Assembly: GCA_000719695.1 (NCBI GenBank)
Contig: JOHN01000088.1
Location: 1-25,647 of the forward strand
Length of the DNA: 25,647 bases
Direction: 5' to 3'
From: Streptomyces sp. NRRL F-6131
Lineage (GTDB): Bacteria; Actinomycetota; Actinomycetes; Streptomycetales; Streptomycetaceae
Shown here in pieces: positions 1 through 9,807 of this stretch. The translations under genes and the position numbers were made by a program. Positions within the stretch are counted from its first letter, which is position 1; each line of letters starts with the position of its first letter. The notes beneath the pieces were generated by a model. The model was not told the DNA's origin. It saw nothing but the letters and a program-made list of their open reading frames with translations, and did not search any database.

Positions 1-1
1 C

Positions 2-1297
2 CCGGCGGGTCTGCGACCCGGGGACGCCCCCGCCGCCCCGTCCGCCGCGCCCGGCGGTGTGGCGTACGAGCGCACCCAGCTGGCCGGCGCGATCGACCCG
101 GCGCTGCTCGGCGGTGCCCCCGCCGACCCCGGCACCCCGCCGTCCGGCGGCCCCGCCGTGCCGCCGCCGCCCGGTGCGGGCGCCCACCTCGGACCCGGGG
201 CCGGCTACGGCTACCCGGGCGGGCCCGCGCCCGCCGCCCCGGCGCCGGCCCCGGCCGCCCCGCCGGCGCCCGTCCCGCCGGCCCCCGTCCCCGGGCCGCC
301 GCAGGGCGCCCCGGTGCCGCCCGGCGTGCCCGCGGTCGGTCCCGGCTACTTCGCCGCGCTCAGCTACCGGGGCCCGGACGGGTCGGAGCAGAAGCTGCTG
401 CACCGCAGCGAGCCCGGCACCCCGCACCCGGAGTGGAAGATCCTCCAGGACCTGCGGCGGCTCAACGTGCCGCCGGAGCAGGTGCTGGAGCTCTACACCG
501 AGCTGGAGTCCTGCGACCTGCCCGGCGGGTACTGCCACCGGATGATCACCGCCTCCTGGCCGAACGTCCGGCTCACCCACACCGCCGACTACGGGCGCGA
601 CCACCACTCGCGGCAGACCGGCATGGCCCAGCTGCTCGACCACCTGGACGAGCTGCACCAGCTGGCCTCCGGTCCGCAGCGGGTCCGGCCGGTCCGGGTG
701 CCGCTGCCCGCGCCGGGCACCGTCCCGCCGCCGGTGCCGATCGCGCCGCAGGAGCTCGGCCAGGAGCTCGCCCAGGCCTTCGGGCCGAACGTGTTCCGCT
801 TCGAGCAGCGCGCGGTGGCCCGGCAGGGCGTCCCCGAGCCGGTGGCGCAGACGCTGATGTGGGCGGGTCTGCCGCGCGAGTTCGGACCCTTCTTCTGGGC
901 GCAGGCCCAGGAGGGCCGGCCGATCCCGACGCTCGCCGAGCTGGCGGCCGAGCGGGGTCTGGCGGGTGGCCCGGACTTCGGCGGTTACCTGGTGCTCGGC
1001 AACGACTACGGGCGGCAGCTGTGCGTGCAGTACGGCACGGCGCACGTGGTCGCGGTGGATCTGGAAGGAACCGGTGAGGCGCCCCGGTTCGTCAACACGG
1101 GTGTACCGGAGTTCGTCCGCTCCCTGGCCCTGCTGGGCCGGATGTGGCGGCTGCGGTACGGGCTGACCCCGGACCAGGCCGGTCGCTGGACGACCGACTT
1201 CCAGGCTCAGCTGGCCGCGATCGACCCGGCTGCGTTCCAGTCCGCGGACACCTGGTGGGCCGTGCTGCTGGAGCAGTTCTGGGACGGCCTGCTCTAG
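2..1297 (+). CDS. Deaminase-domain / SUKH-4 immunity-domain protein, 5' truncated by window edge
   Basis: The frame is open to the window edge (first codon at base 2), so the true start is probably upstream; the GTG at 59 has no convincing ribosome site. In-window residues 1-110 are a Pro/Ala/Gly-rich linker. Residues about 115-225 look like a zinc-dependent nucleic acid/nucleotide deaminase of the XOO_2897 type found in polymorphic toxins: HPE at 142-144 supplies the metal-binding His and proton-shuttling Glu, and Cys171 and Cys178 sit in an ELxxC..C arrangement. Residues about 250-431 resemble a SUKH-4 immunity domain (FGPFFWAQ, GGYLVLGNDYG, a terminal WWAVLLEQFW region). In toxin systems deaminase and SUKH are normally separate proteins; here they are fused, with all four candidate active-site residues present. 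No secretion or trafficking domain is visible in-window. The missing N-terminus could hold another domain. Family assignment is from motif memory, so the deaminase call is moderate and the SUKH call somewhat stronger. Confidence 0.7.
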   Translation, partial: PAGLRPGDAPAAPSAAPGGVAYERTQLAGAIDPALLGGAPADPGTPPSGGPAVPPPPGAGAHLGPGAGYGYPGGPAPAAPAPAPAAPPAPVPPAPVPGPPQGAPVPPGVPAVGPGYFAALSYRGPDGSEQKLLHRSEPGTPHPEWKILQDLRRLNVPPEQVLELYTELESCDLPGGYCHRMITASWPNVRLTHTADYGRDHHSRQTGMAQLLDHLDELHQLASGPQRVRPVRVPLPAPGTVPPPVPIAPQELGQELAQAFGPNVFRFEQRAVARQGVPEPVAQTLMWAGLPREFGPFFWAQAQEGRPIPTLAELAAERGLAGGPDFGGYLVLGNDYGRQLCVQYGTAHVVAVDLEGTGEAPRFVNTGVPEFVRSLALLGRMWRLRYGLTPDQAGRWTTDFQAQLAAIDPAAFQSADTWWAVLLEQFWDGLL

Positions 1298-1326
1298 CGG
1301 GTCGTCCTGGATCCACGCAGGTGGCC

Positions 1327-1357
1327 GGGGGTCGTTCCGGTGTCCGGAACGGCCCCT
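1327..1357 (+). terminator. Rho-independent-type hairpin after the deaminase/SUKH gene
   Basis: A stem of about 14 bp (two G-U pairs), arms 1327-1340 and 1344-1357 with the 3-base loop TGT, lies 30 bases after the stop codon. No strong U-tract follows, as is common for actinomycete terminators. Confidence 0.6.
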
Positions 1358-1563
1358 TCGGCGTACCGGCGCGGCGGTGCCTCGTTGGGGTTTCGCCCTG
1401 ATCTGCGCAAAATAGGTCAAGAGGATGGTCGCAATCGCCCATTCTCGACATGTTTCGATCCGTTCGACGGGCGAATCCGGACCGGGTTCGCCGACCCGGT
1501 TCCCGAGCGGACCGATCCGTCCGATCATGGGCTCCGCAGCCCGCGACACGAGGGGAAGAGCCC

Positions 1564-2985
1564 ATGAGCGACGCCGTCCCCCAGTACGGCTTCACCGTTG
1601 CCCGGCGCGGCTACGCGCCCGAGCAGGTCGATCGAGCCCTGGCCGCCTTCACCGCGCAGCGTGACGAGGCGTGGGAGCGGTTGAGCGTGCTCGGGGCCGG
1701 CATCCGGGAGATGGAGCGCCGGCTGGCCGAGGTCAGGCAGGCCGCCGACGAGGCCCCGGAACCGGACTACGAGGTGCTCAGCGAGCAGGCCGCCGGTCTG
1801 GCCCGTACGGCCGAGAACGAGGCCCGCGCCGTCCGCGAGAAGGCCGAGCGGGCCGCCGAGGACCTCCGCGACGAGGTCTACGAGGCCGGCCAGGCGGCCG
1901 ACCGGGCCGCCAAGGAGTACGCGGCCGTCACCCGGACCGAGGCCGACGCGGCCGCGCGCCGCATCGAGGAGCGCACCCGGGCCGAGGCGGAGACGATCCG
2001 GGCCGAGACCGACCGCGAGGTCCGGTCCGTCCGGGACGCCGCCACCGCGCACGCCGCCAAGGTGCGGGTCGCGGCCGCCGAGGCCTCCGAGCGGGCCGAG
2101 GCCAAGCTGGCCGAGCTGCGCCGCAAGGCCGACGAGACCTTCGCCGAGGCGCAGAGCCGGGCCGACGCGGAGGACGCCGAGGTCTCCGCCACCGCCGAGC
2201 GGCGGGTCAGGGAGGCCGAGCAGTTCCGGGAGACCGTGCTCGGCCAGGTCAAGCAGAGCGACGCCGAGGCGCAGGCCCGGGCGGACCAGCTGATCGAGCA
2301 GGCCCGGCGCGAGGCCGAGCGGATCAACACGGCGAGCGAGCGCGAGCAGCGCGAGTTCGCGACCCGGCTGGAGACGGTGCAGCAGCACCTCGACCACATC
2401 AAGGCCACGCTGGCCTCGCTCACGGGGGCCGCGGTCGGCGCGATCGAGTCGGCGCCGCTGCCGCTGCCGGTGGCGGCCCCGGTGGACGGCGCTCCGTCCG
2501 ACAACGCTCCGTCCGACAACGCTCCGTCCGACAGCGGGCCGTCCGCCGGTGGACCGGTGGACGCGGCACCGGTCGACGTGGCGCCCTCGGACGCTCCCGC
2601 GGTGGACTCGGAGGCGGACACCGGGGAGATCCCGCTGCCCGTGTCCGTGCCCCTGCCGGTGCCCGCCGCCGCCGACCTGCGGGCCGACCTCCGCAAGGAG
2701 CCCGTCCCGCCCCGGCCCGCCGCCCCGGCACCCGCCCCGGGCGAGGCGGCCACGGCGATGCTGCGGGTCACCCCGGGGCGGATCGTCCCGGCCGCGGCCG
2801 TCGCCACCGGGCCCGTGCCGCCGCGACCGGCCGCGCCGCCGTCGGTGGCGGCGGGCACCGGGGAGGAGGCCGACGCCGAGCCGCCGGTCGAGGACGAGAC
2901 CCGGATCATCCCGAAGATCGTCATCGTCGACGACGGCAGCGACTACGGGACCCCGAACACGGTCGCCTACCGCCGCCGCCGCTGA
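1564..2985 (+). CDS. DivIVA/FilP-like long coiled-coil protein
   Basis: The 473-aa product starts at ATG 1564, chosen because a purine-rich AGGGGAAGAG sequence lies just upstream and because the N-terminal YGFTVARRGYAPEQVDRAL matches the start of DivIVA-type and actinomycete 'cellulose-binding' coiled-coil proteins (a GY..E.VD motif). Residues about 25-300 are a nearly uninterrupted Ala/Glu/Arg-rich coiled coil. Residues about 300-455 are a Pro/Ala/Asp-rich disordered tail with a short tandem repeat, and the protein ends in a YRRRR basic cluster. No signal peptide or membrane helix is seen, so it is cytoplasmic. Relatives (DivIVA, Scy, FilP) build polar or filamentous scaffolds in hyphae; a cytoskeletal or polarity role here is inference. 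The historical 'cellulose-binding' label is unlikely to describe the function. The gene stands alone between two terminators. Confidence 0.75.
   Translation: MSDAVPQYGFTVARRGYAPEQVDRALAAFTAQRDEAWERLSVLGAGIREMERRLAEVRQAADEAPEPDYEVLSEQAAGLARTAENEARAVREKAERAAEDLRDEVYEAGQAADRAAKEYAAVTRTEADAAARRIEERTRAEAETIRAETDREVRSVRDAATAHAAKVRVAAAEASERAEAKLAELRRKADETFAEAQSRADAEDAEVSATAERRVREAEQFRETVLGQVKQSDAEAQARADQLIEQARREAERINTASEREQREFATRLETVQQHLDHIKATLASLTGAAVGAIESAPLPLPVAAPVDGAPSDNAPSDNAPSDSGPSAGGPVDAAPVDVAPSDAPAVDSEADTGEIPLPVSVPLPVPAAADLRADLRKEPVPPRPAAPAPAPGEAATAMLRVTPGRIVPAAAVATGPVPPRPAAPPSVAAGTGEEADAEPPVEDETRIIPKIVIVDDGSDYGTPNTVAYRRRR
2491..2535 (+). repeat. Three 15-bp in-frame tandem repeats
   Basis: The unit GCTCCGTCCGACAAC occurs at 2491-2505 and 2506-2520, with a one-base variant at 2521-2535. 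It encodes APSDN/APSDN/APSDS in the disordered tail of the coiled-coil protein. A slippage-prone linker expansion is the simplest reading. Confidence 0.9.
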
Positions 2986-3018
2986 CCGTCCCCGATCACA
3001 CCGGCCCCGACGCCGACC

Positions 3019-3049
3019 GGCCCCGAACGCCCGTCCGGCGTTCGGGGCC
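3019..3049. terminator. Bidirectional terminator between convergent genes
   Basis: A perfect 13-bp inverted repeat (arms 3019-3031 and 3037-3049, 5-base loop) lies 33 bases after the coiled-coil gene stop and 35 bases beyond the stop of the convergent sugar dehydrogenase gene, so it can serve both strands. Confidence 0.85.
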
Positions 3050-3084
3050 GGGGCCGTTCCGGGGCCGGGCCCGGCAGTCCGGGG

Positions 3085-4401
3085 TCAGAGCACCTCGACC
3101 GCGGCTCCGCCCGCCAGCCGGCGCCGGCAGTCCAGCACGTACCGGGCGTGGGCGGTGATCGCCCCGTAGTCGAAGTCGTCGTGGTCGGCGAGCAGCACGA
3201 CCGCGTCCGCCGCCGCCAGCTCCGCCGGGCTCGCCTCCACCCGGTGCACCGCGGCGAACGGGTCGCCGTGCGGATCGTGCTCGGCCGCGCGCTGCCCCGG
3301 GATCACCGGCTCGGGCACGTGCACCCCGACCACCACGTGCGGGTCGGCGGCCCGGACCTCGGCGCCCATCCGGACCAGCAGCTCGGCGACCCGGGCGGCC
3401 GGCGTCTCCCGGGCGTCGCCGGTGTTCTTCTTGTACGCCAGCCCGAGCAGCAGCACCCGTGAGCCCTTGACCGAACGCTGCCGCTCGTTCAGCGCCTCGG
3501 CGAGCCGCCGGACCACGTAGTCGGGCATGTGGCTGTTGACGTCGTTGGCCAGCTCGACGAACCGGAACGACTGGCCGAGCGCCCGCTCCACCCGCCAGGA
3601 CAGGTAGGACGGGTCGATCGGCAGGCAGTGCCCGCCCACCCCCGGCCCCGGGGTGAAGCGCAGATAGCCGAACGGCTTGGTGGAGGCCGCGTCGATGGCC
3701 TCCCAGACGTCGATCCCGAGGTCGTGCGCGAACATCGCCAGCTCGTTGACCAGCGCGATGTTCACGTGCCGGAAGGTGTTCTCCAGCAGCTTGGTCAGCT
3801 CGGCCTCCTTGCAGGAGGAGACCGGGACGGTCCGTTCGATCAGCCCGCCGTAGAAGCCCTCGACCGCGGCCAGCGAGGCCGGATCGATCCCGGAGACCAC
3901 CTTCGGGGTGTTCTCCAGCCGCCAGGTCGGGTTGCCCGGGTCGATCCGCTCGGGGCTGTAGCCGAGGTGGAAGTCCCGCCCGGCGGTCAGCCCCGATCCC
4001 TGCTCCAGCAGCGGCGCCAACAGCTCCTCGGTGGTGCCGGGGTAGGTGGTCGACTCCAGGACGACGGTCGCCCCCGGGCGCAGGTGCTGGGCGAGCAGGG
4101 CGGCCGAGGCCTCGATGAACGACAGGTCGGGCACGCCGTCGCGCAGCGGCGTCGGCACGGTGATCACCGCGACGTCGAAGCCCGCGACGTCGGACGGTTC
4201 GGCGGACGGCAGATAGCTCCCGTTCTCCAGCAGCGGCCGCAGCCGCTCGGCCGGGATGTCCTCGACGTAGGACTCGCCGACGGCCAGCCGTTTGATCCGG
4301 CGCTCGTCGACGTCGTAGCCGACCACCCGGTGGCCGACCTCGGCCGCGCGGACCGCGAGCGGCAGCCCCACGTAGCCCTGGCCTGCGATGACAACGCGCA
4401 T
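3085..4401 (-). CDS. Nucleotide-sugar (UDP-N-acetyl-mannosamine/glucose-type) 6-dehydrogenase
   Basis: A 438-aa protein of the UDP-glucose/GDP-mannose dehydrogenase family (WecC/TuaD-like), which oxidises C6 of a nucleotide sugar to a uronic acid with two NAD+. The N-terminal Rossmann fold opens with MRVVIAGQGYVGLPLA. The central domain carries KLLENTFRHVNIALVNE (residues about 230-246), and the active-site region GPGVGGHCLPIDP has the catalytic thiol at Cys259. The C-terminal UDP-binding domain begins near VLLLGLAYKKNTGDARETPA. Length is normal and no key residue is missing. The start at 4401 gives the canonical N-terminus and has GGAGGG about 10 bases upstream. Whether the substrate is UDP-ManNAc or UDP-Glc cannot be decided, and no epimerase or glycosyltransferase partner is in the window. 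The gene is divergent from mfd. A surface-polymer role is inferred from family. Confidence 0.9.
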   Translation of the reverse strand: MRVVIAGQGYVGLPLAVRAAEVGHRVVGYDVDERRIKRLAVGESYVEDIPAERLRPLLENGSYLPSAEPSDVAGFDVAVITVPTPLRDGVPDLSFIEASAALLAQHLRPGATVVLESTTYPGTTEELLAPLLEQGSGLTAGRDFHLGYSPERIDPGNPTWRLENTPKVVSGIDPASLAAVEGFYGGLIERTVPVSSCKEAELTKLLENTFRHVNIALVNELAMFAHDLGIDVWEAIDAASTKPFGYLRFTPGPGVGGHCLPIDPSYLSWRVERALGQSFRFVELANDVNSHMPDYVVRRLAEALNERQRSVKGSRVLLLGLAYKKNTGDARETPAARVAELLVRMGAEVRAADPHVVVGVHVPEPVIPGQRAAEHDPHGDPFAAVHRVEASPAELAAADAVVLLADHDDFDYGAITAHARYVLDCRRRLAGGAAVEVL

Positions 4402-4545
4402 GACGAAGAACCCCCTCCATCGCGACGCCCCTGGCCCCCCGGGCGTCCCCACACCGTCTTCACAACAGGGTAGGGAGCGGTGCCCGGCCGCGCGGGCTTT
4501 CCCGGGATTGCGCCGAAAGGGGCCGGAAAGGGACGAGGCGGCTGC

Positions 4546-4622
4546 GCGCGGGCCGGGGAGGGCGCGCGGGCCGGGGATGCCGAGAGGGTGCGCGGGCCGG
4601 GGAGGGCGCGCGGGCCGGGGAG
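4546..4622 (+). repeat. Four copies of a 14-15-bp GC-rich repeat in a duplicated ~44-bp block
   Basis: GCGCGGGCCGGGGA(G) occurs at 4546, 4564, 4590 and 4608. The intervals are 18, 26 and 18 bases, so the pair at 4546/4564 is repeated as the pair at 4590/4608 with a 44-base period. Function unknown. Confidence 0.85.
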
Positions 4623-4648
4623 ACCGGGGAAACGGACGAGGCCGAGAC

Positions 4649-4679
4649 CCGTGGCGTCCTCCAGGAAAGGACGCCACGG
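4649..4679. other. 12-bp perfect hairpin in the divergent region
   Basis: Arms 4649-4660 and 4668-4679 are perfectly complementary around a 7-base loop. It does not follow either flanking gene's stop, so it is not an obvious terminator for them; it could be an operator, an insulator-type terminator, or the relic of a lost gene's end. Confidence 0.6.
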
Positions 4680-5012
4680 TTCCCGGCGTGTGGGCGGGCG
4701 CCCCCACCCAGGGCCGCCCGGCCTCGCACCCCCGACCCCCATCGGGTGTGCGACCGTGCCCCCCGCAGCCATCCCCCACGGTTGGGTGCGGCGGGCACGT
4801 TCACCATGGTGCGCGATCTCCATGGACGGGCAGTGACAGGAGTATGTCCAGTTCGTGGCGGATCGCGACGGTGGGGGAACGGTCCGGCGAAACGGTCGGC
4901 GCGGCAGCCCGCGGGCGGTGGTTCGTCCGCACCGGATCGCGCGCGGACCGTGCGCCGGTCGCGCGTCGCCCCGCCCCCGGCCGTGTGCCGCGTGCGCGTC
5001 AGCCCCGCGGCG

Positions 5013-5018
5013 TAGGCT
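5013..5018 (+). promoter_or_regulatory. Candidate -10 box for mfd
   Basis: TAGGCT matches the TANNNT consensus of the main streptomycete sigma factor (HrdB) and would give a leader of about 95 bases. No clear -35 hexamer is visible. The identical hexamer precedes eno at 23669. Confidence 0.35.
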
Positions 5019-5119
5019 GGAGACCCCCGGCCGCTCGGCGTGCCGGGCCGTTCGCGTTGCCCGAACGGGCCCAGGGGCCCCTCGGCAGCACCAGCCTCGG
5101 GACGAAGAAGAGACTCCAC

Positions 5120-8749
<3,630 letters not shown>

Positions 8750-8777
8750 CGGACCCCCGGAAGGGTCCTCGCCGGGT

Positions 8778-8813
8778 ACGGCGGTCTCGGGCGGTGCCGC
8801 CCGAGGCCGCCGT
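8778..8813. terminator. Strong hairpin terminator between mfd and the lipoprotein gene
   Basis: Arms 8778-8794 and 8797-8813 form a 17-bp stem with one G-U pair around a minimal loop, 28 bases after the mfd stop. A T-containing stretch (TTCTCGTGGT) follows on the plus strand. It can also stop minus-strand transcription from the convergent lipoprotein gene. Confidence 0.8.
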
Positions 8814-8947
8814 TCTCGTGGTCGCTCCCGTTCTCGTGCCCGTGCTCCCGGCCGCCGGGGTCGGGGGCGTGTCCGAGGGCGGGGGTGCCGCCGACCGGCC
8901 GGTGGTCGGGGCGGGGGCCGCGGGGCGGCCGGCCGCCAGCAGGGCCG

Positions 8948-9610
8948 TCAGCCGATCTTCCACTGGCCGACCTGGTCGGCGAAGCCGTTGTCCAGGGAGA
9001 ACTGGACCTTGTCGAGCTTGGTGCCGTTCGGCACCTCGAAGACCACGAAGCCCTTGCCCGTCTCGCCGGAGGCGATGTTGGTCGGGGTCTGGAAGGACGG
9101 GCCGGCCTTGGTGTCGGCGAGCGTCGGGCCGTACGCCTGGCCCTGGTTGTCGACCACCTTGGCGCTGCTCCACGGGGTCTCGCTGTAGGCCTTGGCGCCG
9201 GTCGGCTTGATCTGGAACTGCACGGCGACGTAGTGCTTGCCGTCCGCCGCGGTGAGGTACTCGTTGGTGCTCTCCGCCGGGTCCACCACCTTCACGACGG
9301 TGATGTCGGCGGTGTTGCCCTTCTCCAGGGTGCCCTTGAGGGCGATGGTGTCGCCGAGCTTGGCCGGGGCCTTGGCGGCCTCGGCGGGCTTGCTCTCCGC
9401 CGGCTTGCTCTCGGCGGGCTTGCTGTCGGCGGGCTTGGCCGGTGCGCTGCCGCCGTCGGCCGCCGGGGCGGAGGCGGCGGCGGTCGGCTTGGCCTCGGTG
9501 GAGACGGACGGGCCGCCGGTCGAGTTGCAGGCGGTCGCGGTGAGGGTGACGAGCGTGGCGCCCAGCAGCAGGGCGGCGGTGCGGCGGGTGCGGCGAGTGG
9601 TCGCGGACAT
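8948..9610 (-). CDS. DUF4352-type secreted lipoprotein
   Basis: A 220-aa predicted lipoprotein. An Arg-rich start (TTRRTRR) and a hydrophobic stretch lead to Cys28 in LTATAC, an acceptable though not ideal lipobox (Ala at -3), so it is probably anchored on the outer face of the membrane. Residues about 35-80 are a disordered linker with SKPAE repeats. Residues about 82-220 form a beta-rich domain resembling DUF4352/telokin-like proteins (YVAVQFQIKPTG, WSSAKVVDNQGQAYGP, ETGKGFVVFEVPNG). The start at 9610 has AGGAGA 6-7 bases upstream. It is transcribed divergently from the HTH-methyltransferase gene and shares its control region. Binding partner and function are unknown. Confidence 0.85.
   Translation of the reverse strand: MSATTRRTRRTAALLLGATLVTLTATACNSTGGPSVSTEAKPTAAASAPAADGGSAPAKPADSKPAESKPAESKPAEAAKAPAKLGDTIALKGTLEKGNTADITVVKVVDPAESTNEYLTAADGKHYVAVQFQIKPTGAKAYSETPWSSAKVVDNQGQAYGPTLADTKAGPSFQTPTNIASGETGKGFVVFEVPNGTKLDKVQFSLDNGFADQVGQWKIG
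9381..9440 (-). repeat. Four 15-bp tandem repeats encoding SKPAE-type units
   Basis: Units at 9381, 9396, 9411 and 9426 (TCGGCGGGCTTGCTC and close variants on the plus strand) encode the SKPAE/DSKPA linker of the lipoprotein, placing the folded domain away from the lipid anchor. Confidence 0.85.
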
Positions 9611-9678
9611 CGGGGTCTCCTGTGCTTCTTCGTGGCGGTGGGGCTTCCGGTCGACCTGACGTTCCGTCGACAGGAGAG

Positions 9679-9707
9679 ATCACACCATGTGCTGTGAACG
9701 ATGTCAA
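9679..9707 (-). promoter_or_regulatory. Promoter of the lipoprotein gene with embedded inverted repeat
   Basis: On the minus strand a perfect TTGACA -35 (9707-9702) is followed after 17 bases by TGTGAT (9684-9679), a partial -10 match, about 70 bases before the start codon. An inverted repeat TCACA-N8-TGTGA (9680-9697) occupies the spacer and -10, so a bound repressor would block the promoter. Confidence 0.5.
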
Positions 9708-9729
9708 CGGCTCCTTGCGAAACCTCTCT

Positions 9730-9782
9730 GTTCACGTGTGAACTGCGCGAAGGGCGCCGCTGACTATGCTGTGTGGTCACAC
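9730..9782 (+). promoter_or_regulatory. Promoter and paired operators of the HTH-methyltransferase gene
   Basis: TATGCT (9765-9770) is a good -10 box. The inverted repeat GTTCAC-GT-GTGAAC (9730-9743) covers the expected -35, and GTGTG-GT-CACAC (9771-9782) covers the expected transcription start. Both share a GT centre. The arrangement suggests repression, possibly autoregulation by the HTH protein encoded just downstream (inference). Confidence 0.5.
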
Positions 9783-9807
9783 CGCCGTCGCCGTCGAAGG
9801 AGCCCCC

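Larger units (their letters stand above)
4402..5119. other. 718-base divergent intergenic region without a convincing gene
   Basis: The gap separates the sugar dehydrogenase (minus) from mfd (plus). It holds a duplicated GC-rich repeat (4546-4622), a 12-bp hairpin (4649-4679), a small perfect palindrome CACCATGGTG (4802-4811) and a TAGGCT -10-like box (5013-5018). Open frames crossing it lack ribosome sites and recognisable products, so I call no gene. Confidence 0.6.

Noticed and set aside
4855..5119. Possible small gene just upstream of mfd
   Set aside because: Frames here continue into mfd out of phase, are Arg/Pro-rich and lack a ribosome site.
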